Shown here: positions 57,285-64,000 of the stretch, piece after piece
Numbering within the stretch: position 1 is the stretch's first letter
How the letters are laid out: the number at the start of each line of letters is the position of its first letter
Origin: Celeribacter baekdonensis B30
Lineage (GTDB): Bacteria; Pseudomonadota; Alphaproteobacteria; Rhodobacterales; Rhodobacteraceae
Reading direction: 5' to 3'
Assembly (NCBI RefSeq): GCF_000299875.1
Contig: NZ_AMRK01000007.1
Span: 159,953 to 223,952 of the forward strand
Length of the DNA: 64,000 nucleotides
Notes under the pieces: model-generated
Database searches by the model: none
What the model saw: only the letters and a program-made list of their open reading frames with translations
Told to the model about the DNA's origin: nothing
Translations under genes and position numbers: made by a program

Positions 57285-58976
57285 ATGCAAACGCGTCTCA
57301 GGGATGGCACGGAATGCGATGTACTTGTCATCGGGTCGGGGGCCGGTGGGATGGCCACCGCCATCACCGCCGCCAAACAGGGGCTTGATGTCATCATTAT
57401 CGAAAAAGCCCCGGTCTTTGGTGGGACAACCGCCTTTTCCGGTGGCGTTGTTTGGATACCCGGCAATCCCAATTGCCCGCCGGACGACATCGCACAGGCG
57501 CGCGAATATATGAAACACGAGACCGGAAATTTTTATGATGAAAGCGCGGTGAATGCCTATCTCGACACCGGTGCCGAAATGCTTGCGTTTTTCGAACGCG
57601 AAACCGAGGTCAAATTCAGCCCCTCGCTTTATCCCGACTATCACCCGGATGCGCCGGGTGGGGCCGACGTGGGTCGTTCGCTGACAGCAACACCCTATGA
57701 CACCAGCGCCTTGGGGGACAACCTCAAACGCCTGCGCCCGCCGTTGTCGACGATCACCTTCATGGGGATGATGTTCAATTCCTCGAATGCCGACATCAAA
57801 CATTTCTTTAACGCGACCAAAAGTGTGCGCTCTTTCGCCTATGTCGCCAAACGCCTTGCCGCGCATGCCGCCGAAGTGGTCCGCTATGGTCGCGGCACGC
57901 ATGTGACCTCGGGCAATGCCTTGGCCGCGCGTTTGGCGAAAAGCTGTTTTGATCTGAACATTCCGATCTACACCGACAGCCCCGCGCGGGACCTTTTGAC
58001 CGAACACGGGGCGGTTGTCGGCACCAAGGTCAAAGGTCAGATGGGCGATGTGATTGTGCGGGCGCGCAAAGGCGTGGTCTTGGCCGCAGGGGGCTTTGCC
58101 CATGACATTGCAAAAATCCGCGAGGCCTATCCGCATCTCAAACGCGGCGGCGAACATCTCTCGCCCGTGCCCAAAGACAACACCGGCGACGGCATTGATC
58201 TTGGCCGCACCGTCGGCGGTCAGTTCGAGGTGCGGTTCCCGGAAACCTCCGCCTGGATGCCCGTCTCGAAAGTGCCCACGAAAACCGGGTTCAAACCCTT
58301 TCCGCATCTGATTGACCGTTACAAACCGGGCATCATCGGCGTGTTGAAATCCGGTAAACGCTTTACCAATGAAAGTGCCAGCTATCACGATGTCGGTGCC
58401 GCGATGATCAAGGCCTGCGAGGGCGAGACAGAGACCGCCTGTTGGCTGATTGCGGACCGTCCGACGATCCGCAAATACGGTCTTGGCTTTGCCAAACCCG
58501 CCCCTGTGCCGCTCGCGCCCTATCTGAAGAATGGCTATCTTGTCTCCGGCAAGACGCTTGCCGATTTGGCGCGAAACGCAGGGATAGACGCCAGGGGGCT
58601 GGCGGCGACGATTGCCACCTACAACAAGGATGCCGTGCGCGGCGCGGACCCCGAATTCGGGCGTGGAGCCACCAGTTTCAACCGCTATCTCGCAGACCCA
58701 GAGGTGGGTCCGAACCCTTGCGTAGCGCCCATCACCGAGGGTCCATTTTATGCGCTCAAACTCGTCATGGGCGATCTGGGCACATTTGACGGGCTGGCAA
58801 CGACCGTCGAAGGCCAAGTGCTCGACACCCAAGGCACGCCGATTGGCGGGCTTTACGCAGTGGGCAATGACCGCGCTTCGATCATGGGCGGCAACTACCC
58901 CGGTGCGGGGATCACGCTCGGCCCGGCGTTGACCTTTGGCTACATCACGGGCCGTCATCTGGCGGGAGTGGCATAA
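57285..58976 (+). CDS. KstD-like FAD-dependent dehydrogenase, copy 2
   Basis: A 563-aa FAD_binding_2 flavoprotein, related to the one at 45015. N-terminal DVLVIGSGAGGMATAI, IIEKAPVFGGTTAFSGG and C-terminal GNYPGAGITLGPALTFG. It is the size of 3-ketosteroid dehydrogenases and 4-oxocyclohexanecarboxylate desaturases. AAGGAGGAGAAATC precedes the ATG. The SDR starts directly at the stop (taaATG), so it likely supplies a ketone that this enzyme desaturates. Confidence 0.83.
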   Translation: MQTRLRDGTECDVLVIGSGAGGMATAITAAKQGLDVIIIEKAPVFGGTTAFSGGVVWIPGNPNCPPDDIAQAREYMKHETGNFYDESAVNAYLDTGAEMLAFFERETEVKFSPSLYPDYHPDAPGGADVGRSLTATPYDTSALGDNLKRLRPPLSTITFMGMMFNSSNADIKHFFNATKSVRSFAYVAKRLAAHAAEVVRYGRGTHVTSGNALAARLAKSCFDLNIPIYTDSPARDLLTEHGAVVGTKVKGQMGDVIVRARKGVVLAAGGFAHDIAKIREAYPHLKRGGEHLSPVPKDNTGDGIDLGRTVGGQFEVRFPETSAWMPVSKVPTKTGFKPFPHLIDRYKPGIIGVLKSGKRFTNESASYHDVGAAMIKACEGETETACWLIADRPTIRKYGLGFAKPAPVPLAPYLKNGYLVSGKTLADLARNAGIDARGLAATIATYNKDAVRGADPEFGRGATSFNRYLADPEVGPNPCVAPITEGPFYALKLVMGDLGTFDGLATTVEGQVLDTQGTPIGGLYAVGNDRASIMGGNYPGAGITLGPALTFGYITGRHLAGVA

Positions 58977-59753
58977 ATGAGCTGGATTGATTTTACGGGC
59001 AAAATCGTCGTCGTCACTGGTGGATCGGGCGGGATCGGCCGGGCCATGTTGGACGCGTTCAAAGCCTTGGGGGCCACGGTGGTGGCCCTCGATTACCGCG
59101 CAGAGGAGGCCGAAGCGGCGGCCCATGCAGTCGGAGGATATGGTTTTGGCTGTGACGTGTCCGACCTGCGCTCTGTTGAGGCGGCGGCGGATCACATCGC
59201 CAAACTTGGTGGCGCGGATGTGTTGGTGAACAATGCTGGTATCCTGCGCCCGGGTCCGCTTGAGGATCTGGCGATTGAGGATTGGCAAGCCATGCTCAAG
59301 GTCAACTTGGATGGCTGTTTCCTCACCGCTCAGAGCTTTGGCCAACAAATGATCTCCAAAGGCGCCGGGGCTTTGGTCCATGTCGCCTCGATTTCTGCCA
59401 GTCAGCCGCAGCCCTTTTCGGGCGCTTATTCGCCCGGCAAGGCCGGTGTGGCGATGTTGTCGCGGGCGCTGGCCTATGAATGGGGACCAAAGGGCGTGCG
59501 CTCGAACGTGGTCTCGCCCGGTCTGGTTCTGACTCCGATGTCCGAGCCGTTCTATGCCAATCTTGAGGTCAAAGCCGCACGCGAGCGCCGAGTGCCCACC
59601 GGGCGCATCGGCACCGCACAAGACATGGCCAATACGGCCGTTTTCCTCGCCTCGGCGCGGGCGTCCTATATCAACGGTCAAGAGATTGTGGTGGACGGGG
59701 GGCTGAGCCAAACCTTGATGGGGAGCGTCCCCCGCCCAGGATATACGGAATAA
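58977..59753 (+). CDS. Short-chain dehydrogenase/reductase paired with flavoprotein 2
   Basis: A 258-aa SDR: VVTGGSGGIGRAML, ADVLVNNAGIL, VASISASQ and YSPGK catalytic segment, VSPGLVLTPMSE loop. It starts immediately at the flavoprotein stop. The pair SDR plus KstD-like flavoprotein is as in cyclohexanecarboxylate aromatisation. It is convergent with livF. Confidence 0.87.
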   Translation: MSWIDFTGKIVVVTGGSGGIGRAMLDAFKALGATVVALDYRAEEAEAAAHAVGGYGFGCDVSDLRSVEAAADHIAKLGGADVLVNNAGILRPGPLEDLAIEDWQAMLKVNLDGCFLTAQSFGQQMISKGAGALVHVASISASQPQPFSGAYSPGKAGVAMLSRALAYEWGPKGVRSNVVSPGLVLTPMSEPFYANLEVKAARERRVPTGRIGTAQDMANTAVFLASARASYINGQEIVVDGGLSQTLMGSVPRPGYTE

Positions 59754-59756
59754 TCT

Positions 59757-59786
59757 CAAAAAGGTGGGGGTGGCGATTACGCCACC
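59757..59786 (-). terminator. Rho-independent terminator of the liv operon
   Basis: On the minus strand GGTGGCG-TAAT-CGCCACC (59769-59786) is followed by CCCACC and a TTTTT run. It overlaps the livF stop codon, so the last codons form half of the stem. It ends the livHMGF transcript. Confidence 0.7.
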
Positions 59787-60508
59787 TCCTCCATGTGACC
59801 ACCAAGGAAAAGCTGGCCCACTCTGGGATCGCCCAGCAAAACATCGGCCCGCTCGTGCATCCGCATTTGTCCCAGTTCCAACACGATCCCGTCATCCGAC
59901 ATCGCGAGTGCGGCTTTGGCGTTCTGTTCGACCATCAGGATCGTCACACCCTCGTCGCGCAGGGTTTTCAGGGTTTCAAACACCTCCTGCACCAGATTGG
60001 GCGACAGGCCGATCGAGGGTTCATCAATCAGCACAAGTTTCGGATCAAGCAGCAGCGAGCGTGCGATTTCGAGCTGTTTTTGCTGTCCGCCCGACAATTC
60101 AATCGCCTTGCGGTCTTTGAATTTGCGCAGCATCGGGAACTGATCCATGACCAGCTCCATCCGCCGTTTCACGCTCGGTTGATCGGAGGAGGTGATCCCG
60201 CCCATTTCCAGATTGTGCCACACAGAAAGCTGCGGGATGACATTGCGGCCCTGCGGCACATAGGTGACGCCATGACCGATCATCTGTTTCGGCGTCGAAC
60301 GCGTCACGTCTTCGCCATCAAACATGATGGAGCCGGATTGAATATCCAGCATCCCAAAAATGGCTTTGAACACTGTCGATTTCCCCGCCCCGTTCGGGCC
60401 GATCACCGTGGTGATCGTACCGCGCGGGATGGAAAATGTCGTGCCATTGAGAATGGTGATTTTGCCATAGCCCCCGTAGAGGTTTTTCAGTTCCAACATT
60501 GCCGACAT
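59777..60508 (-). CDS. livF: Branched-chain-amino-acid-type ABC transporter ATPase
   Basis: A 243-aa LivF ATPase: Walker A GPNGAGKST, signature LSGGQQKQ, Walker B VLIDEPSIGL, MVEQNAKAAL. The ATG at 60508 is used. It is last in the liv cluster, 1 nt after livG. The substrate may be an aromatic or alicyclic acid rather than amino acids, since such Liv-like systems often serve catabolic clusters; this is inference. Confidence 0.92.
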   Translation of the reverse strand: MSAMLELKNLYGGYGKITILNGTTFSIPRGTITTVIGPNGAGKSTVFKAIFGMLDIQSGSIMFDGEDVTRSTPKQMIGHGVTYVPQGRNVIPQLSVWHNLEMGGITSSDQPSVKRRMELVMDQFPMLRKFKDRKAIELSGGQQKQLEIARSLLLDPKLVLIDEPSIGLSPNLVQEVFETLKTLRDEGVTILMVEQNAKAALAMSDDGIVLELGQMRMHERADVLLGDPRVGQLFLGGHMEEVA

Positions 60509-60509
60509 G

Positions 60510-61259
60510 TCAGCCTCCCAGATATGCATCGATGACGTTTTGATTTGCGCGGATGTCCTCGGGCGCGCCTTCGGCGATGATTTCGCCTTCGGCCAACACG
60601 ATGATCCGCGTGCACAGCGACATCACGAATTCCATGTTGTGCTCGATGACCACAAAGGTGGTGCCATGTTCGCGGTTGTAGGTGATCAAACGCTCTTTGA
60701 GATATTGCAGCATGGTCAGATTGACCCCGCCCGCCGGCTCATCAAGCAACACCAACCCCGGCCCTGCCATAAACGCCATAGCCGCATCCAACAGCTTTTG
60801 TTGGCCATAGGACAAGGACCCCGCCATCTCGTCGCGCAGATGCCCGAGACGGAAGAATTCGATCATATCCTCTGCAGCGCCGGTCAGCCCCGCGTCCGAT
60901 TTGCCGAACAGCCGGGTGAACATCGTGCCATGGTGCTCTTGACCCGCCATGATGATGTTCTCGATCACCGACATTTGTGGAAACACTGAAAGCTGTTGGA
61001 AGGTGCGGCCAACGCCAAGCCGGTTGAGATCATGCGCCTGTGCGCCCGCGACAGATTTGCCGTTGATCTGAACCGTGCCCGAACTGGGCGCCAGTTGTCC
61101 GAGAATACAGTTGAACAGCGTCGATTTGCCGGAGCCATTCGGACCAATAAGGCCCAGAATTTCGCCCTTTTTCACCTCGAATGAGACACCATTGACGGCT
61201 TTGATCGGTCCGAAATGTTTGGTCATGTCTTTGACCGATAGAACGGTTTCAGTTTGCAT
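60510..61259 (-). CDS. livG: Branched-chain-amino-acid-type ABC transporter ATPase
   Basis: A ~249-aa LivG ATPase: Walker A GPNGSGKST, signature LSYGQQKL, Walker B VLLDEPAGG and VIEHNMEFVMS. The ATG at 61259 overlaps the livM stop (TGATG); a GTG at 61262 is also possible. Confidence 0.92.
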   Translation of the reverse strand: MQTETVLSVKDMTKHFGPIKAVNGVSFEVKKGEILGLIGPNGSGKSTLFNCILGQLAPSSGTVQINGKSVAGAQAHDLNRLGVGRTFQQLSVFPQMSVIENIIMAGQEHHGTMFTRLFGKSDAGLTGAAEDMIEFFRLGHLRDEMAGSLSYGQQKLLDAAMAFMAGPGLVLLDEPAGGVNLTMLQYLKERLITYNREHGTTFVVIEHNMEFVMSLCTRIIVLAEGEIIAEGAPEDIRANQNVIDAYLGG

Positions 61260-62230
61260 CACAACTGTGCTCCCTGTTTGAGATCGCCGCGCTCTTTGCG
61301 AGGTTTCATCGCGATCAGGAGTTTACGCCCAAGCCCTAAAAGCCCCTGCGGTGAGAAGATCATGACCACAAGCACCAGAAGCGCGTAGATGATGAGGTAA
61401 TAGCCATCGGTAAAGCGCAGCATTTCCGGCAACAGCACGACAAGAGCCGCGCCAAGAATGGGACCGAAGAAATAACCAGAGCCGCCGACAATTACCATGA
61501 GCAGGATTTTAAGCGACAGGATCAACGTGAACGAGCCGGGTTCGATGAACTGCACCAAGGGCGCTTGCAGCGCACCGGCCAGACCGGCCATGGACGAACC
61601 GATGGCAAAGGCCAAAAGCGTCATGCGGGTTGTGTTGAGACCCAAGGAATTAGCCCGGATCGGATTTTCGCGCAGCGCTTTGAACGCGCGACCCCAAGGC
61701 GAATGCAACATCCATGCCATCGCGCCCGCCGTCACCAGGAAACACACAACCGTAAAGTAATAGAACGGCAGTTGCTTCATGGTGTCGAAAGGGCCGAACA
61801 CCGGGCGCGGGATGCCGACAAGGCCCAGCGAGCCGCCTGTAAGCCATTCCTCGTTGCGCAAGACCAGAAAGACGAGCGCATTGAAGGCAAGTGTGACGAA
61901 GGCCAGAAAATGGTGTTGGACCCGAAGCGCCGGGTAGCCCAAAGCCAGACCGATCAAGAAGGTCGCGGAGATCGAGCAAAACACCGCGACGAGCCAATGC
62001 ATGCCCGCCATGGTCAAAAGTGCCGTGACATAGGCCCCGATCCCCATGAATGCGGCCTGCGCCAAACTGATTTGGCCGGCGTATCCGAGCGTCAGATTCA
62101 GCCCCATGGCGGAGATCGAAAAGATCAGCCAGGAACACAGGATATAGATGATGTAGTTGCTCTGCCCGATCGGTGCGAACAGGAGAGCCACACTAAAAGT
62201 GATCAGGAAAAGAATGCGGAAAGCGGTCAT
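61259..62230 (-). CDS. livM: Branched-chain-type ABC transporter permease
   Basis: A 323-aa LivM permease with about 8-9 helices, AMGLNLTLGYAGQISLAQAAFMGIGAYV (partly quoted motif LGYAGQISL), EAL-like loop KALRENPIRANSLG and LLMVIVGGSGYFFGPILGA. It overlaps livH and livG by a few nt. Confidence 0.92.
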   Translation of the reverse strand: MTAFRILFLITFSVALLFAPIGQSNYIIYILCSWLIFSISAMGLNLTLGYAGQISLAQAAFMGIGAYVTALLTMAGMHWLVAVFCSISATFLIGLALGYPALRVQHHFLAFVTLAFNALVFLVLRNEEWLTGGSLGLVGIPRPVFGPFDTMKQLPFYYFTVVCFLVTAGAMAWMLHSPWGRAFKALRENPIRANSLGLNTTRMTLLAFAIGSSMAGLAGALQAPLVQFIEPGSFTLILSLKILLMVIVGGSGYFFGPILGAALVVLLPEMLRFTDGYYLIIYALLVLVVMIFSPQGLLGLGRKLLIAMKPRKERGDLKQGAQL

Positions 62231-63105
62231 ACGGTCCTCCCTTCGGACGTGCCCATGATGCCTTGTGGGCGCACCATGATGATGACGATGAGCAGGATAA
62301 GCGGGATTGCCGTGCGATATTCGGCAGAGATGTAAACCGCGGCAAGATTGTCCAGAACGCCAATCAAAAGCCCGCCGACCAGCGCGCCTCGGATTTGGTT
62401 AAACCCGCCGACGATGGCCGCGATAAAGGCAATCATACCAAGCGTTTCCCCGTTGGAGAATTTGGCCAGATAGACCGGCGAAATCAGGATCGATGCGATG
62501 GCGGCCAAGGCACCGTTGATCAAAAACGTGTACATCACCATCCGTTTCACATCGACGCCAAGGATTTCGGCCACGCGCGGATCTTGCGCGGTGGCTTGCA
62601 TGGCGCGACCCGTCCGGGTGCGTTGCAAAAACAATTGCAAAGCGATGATCGCGGCAAAGGCCACGGCAAGGTTACAGAGATCCTGAACCGACACCGACGC
62701 GCCAAAGACATTCATCACATGCTGCGGAAACAGCGATGGAAAGGGCTGACCTTGGGCGGAATAAAATTCCTTGACGCTTTCTTTCATCAAAAGCCCCAGT
62801 GCAATGGTGGCGATCACCAAAGGCATCGTGCCATGCGGCAGCATCGGCTCTACCACCAGCTTTTTGAACATCGCGCCAAGGATCACGATCGACAGCACAA
62901 AGGCGGTCAGGATGGCCGCCCAAAGCGGCAGTCCAAACAAAGTCATCCCCGCCAACACGAAAAAGGCAGGCAACATGACAAATTCGCCCTGCGCGAAGTT
63001 GATGGTTTGCGAGGCCTGCCACAACAGGGTGAACCCCACGGCGGCCAAGGCATAAATCGCACCGGACGACAGGCCCGATATGAGGATTTGCAGGAGTTCG
63101 GCCAT
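62227..63105 (-). CDS. livH: Branched-chain-type ABC transporter permease
   Basis: A 292-aa LivH permease with LSSGAIYALAAVGFTLL, INFAQGEFVMLPAF and AFIAAIVGGFNQIRGAL. The ATG at 63105 has AAGGA about 6 nt before; ATG at 63111 directly touches it and is less likely; the longer frame is a shadow. Confidence 0.92.
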   Translation of the reverse strand: MAELLQILISGLSSGAIYALAAVGFTLLWQASQTINFAQGEFVMLPAFFVLAGMTLFGLPLWAAILTAFVLSIVILGAMFKKLVVEPMLPHGTMPLVIATIALGLLMKESVKEFYSAQGQPFPSLFPQHVMNVFGASVSVQDLCNLAVAFAAIIALQLFLQRTRTGRAMQATAQDPRVAEILGVDVKRMVMYTFLINGALAAIASILISPVYLAKFSNGETLGMIAFIAAIVGGFNQIRGALVGGLLIGVLDNLAAVYISAEYRTAIPLILLIVIIMVRPQGIMGTSEGRTV

Positions 63106-63190
63106 CGCCATTCCTTCCCGTTTAGTGTTAAAAGACCCTCTGCTCCGATGGAACAGAGGTCGCGGAGCGGTGCCGCATGCGTTGCGAACC

Positions 63191-64000
63191 TCAGTTGGCG
63201 GGGAGAACCTCGGAGACCGTTTCACGGCCGCCCTTGACTTCCACCATGTAGCTTTGGCGCGACACTTCACCGACGTCGTCCCAGCACATGTCGATCAAAA
63301 CGCCAGGGTAGGTCTTGGCATCAAGACACAGCCCGTGCACAACATCGGCGAGTTTTTGACTGTTCACTTCGCCGACCATTTCCGTGCCATATTTGATCGT
63401 ATACGCACCGATATAGCCCTTCATCCCGTTGTAATCGGGGCTATAACCGAAGCGCTTAGAAAATTTTGCCGCGAACTCTTGCACCAAAGGATCAGAGGCG
63501 GCGATGGTGAGGGCGGCATGGCTTTTGGCGCCATTGGCCGCCGGACCCGCAAGATCAATGACCTTCTCAGAGGTCAAAACACTGTCGCCAATGCGCGGAA
63601 TGTCGAGACCCTGTTTGACAGCTTCCATCAGGAACCGTGCGGCTTCTTCTTGGGTGAGGTAGATGAAAACCGCCTCAGCGCCGGAGTTTTTGATCTTCAA
63701 AACATCGGCGGAAAAATCCGCTTGGCCCTGTTCAGAGGGCACATCCGCCACAACGTCCAAACCGACTGCTTTGACGTTTTCAACGAAACTGTCATGGCCG
63801 CCTTTGCCAAATTCCGTATTGGCCCAAGCGACGGCCACTTTGCTCACCCCAAGCTGATCCTTGAGATAGGTCGCGATTTTGGGCATGCCCTTTTGCGCAC
63901 CCCAATTGGTGCGGAAAATATAGGGGTTGCCCTTTTGCGTGATCGACGGGGCCTCGGAGGCGGTGAATTGTGGGATGCCGTTTTGCTGGGCGACCAACAT
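63191..64000 (-). CDS. Liv-type substrate-binding protein, partial (5' end outside the window)
   Basis: The visible 269 residues are the middle and C-terminal part of a type-1 periplasmic binding protein: FTASEAPSITQKGNPYIFRTNW, DVLKIKNSGAEAVFIYLT, GMKGYIGAYTIKYGTEM and C-terminal QSYMVEVKGGRE. The signal peptide and N-terminus lie beyond 64000. It belongs to the livHMGF transporter and lies 80-90 nt upstream of livH. Confidence 0.9.
   Translation of the reverse strand: MLVAQQNGIPQFTASEAPSITQKGNPYIFRTNWGAQKGMPKIATYLKDQLGVSKVAVAWANTEFGKGGHDSFVENVKAVGLDVVADVPSEQGQADFSADVLKIKNSGAEAVFIYLTQEEAARFLMEAVKQGLDIPRIGDSVLTSEKVIDLAGPAANGAKSHAALTIAASDPLVQEFAAKFSKRFGYSPDYNGMKGYIGAYTIKYGTEMVGEVNSQKLADVVHGLCLDAKTYPGVLIDMCWDDVGEVSRQSYMVEVKGGRETVSEVLPAN

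Noticed and set aside
57120..59759. Very long minus-strand open frame (879 codons) opposite the second flavoprotein and SDR
   Set aside because: It is antisense to two clear genes with full motifs; its sequence is His/Arg/Gly-rich with no domain, as expected of the complementary frame in GC-rich codon-biased DNA.
1..64000. CRISPR array, tRNA/rRNA genes, prophage or replication origin
   Set aside because: No regularly spaced repeats, no cloverleaf-like or rRNA-like segments and no integrase, capsid, parAB or rep genes were noticed by eye; small tRNAs could be missed without a covariance search.

Overview
The window looks like alphaproteobacterial DNA, most likely from the Rhodobacteraceae (roseobacter group). 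The evidence is gene content and protein style: a form IA-type Rubisco operon with CbbQ/CbbO, a nosRZDFYLX cluster, an iol operon with an IolC-DUF2090 fusion, TctABC and Liv transporters, and a CueR-CopA pair. No rRNA, tRNA, CRISPR array, replication gene or phage module was seen. The taxonomic call is inference from these features, not a database match.

Layout. (1) 1-4150: copper handling, with a c-type cytochrome, a small Cys-rich exported protein, CueR and a CopA-type P1B ATPase carrying two YHS domains; both cueR and copA have MerR-type promoters with a 19-bp spacer. (2) 4190-5770: a gene graveyard with a frameshifted [2Fe-2S] IorA-like fragment, a decayed SDR and broken AraC pieces. (3) 6057-20322: Calvin cycle genes, cbbR1 divergent from cbbLSQO, then cbbR2 divergent from cbbF-P-T-G-A-E. 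Two genes in the second operon survive only as internally deleted in-frame stubs: pgk (29 codons, between cbbG and cbbA) and tpi (124 codons, between cbbA and cbbE). (4) 20402-30033: an ABC-ATPase remnant, then a small DUF2946-like gene and nosRZDFYLX behind an FNR/NnrR-type box. (5) 30197-30764: an IS5-type remnant. (6) 30855-43617: inositol catabolism, with a LacI-family repressor divergent from iolG, a sugar ABC transporter, a second Gfo/Idh dehydrogenase, iolC, iolD, iolE, iolB and a hydroxypyruvate-isomerase-like gene. (7) 43735-44110: IS5 and IS30 fragments. (8) 44218-64000: a large catabolic island with two KstD-like flavoproteins, three SDRs, a shikimate-dehydrogenase homologue, a QuiC-type 3-dehydroshikimate dehydratase/HPPD-like fusion, a second AP-endonuclease-2 TIM barrel, a NIPSNAP protein, LysR and AraC regulators, a complete tripartite tricarboxylate transporter and a Liv-type ABC transporter cut by the window end.

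How it fits together. The organism looks like a versatile coastal or marine heterotroph able to fix CO2 by the Calvin cycle, reduce N2O, use inositol, and probably use quinate/shikimate-type alicyclic acids. The most novel candidates are the in-frame pgk and tpi stubs and the 44-64 kb island. My reading of that island is that it imports a carboxylated, hydroxylated alicyclic ring, oxidises and desaturates it with SDRs and KstD-like flavoproteins, and passes it through 3-dehydroshikimate to protocatechuate.
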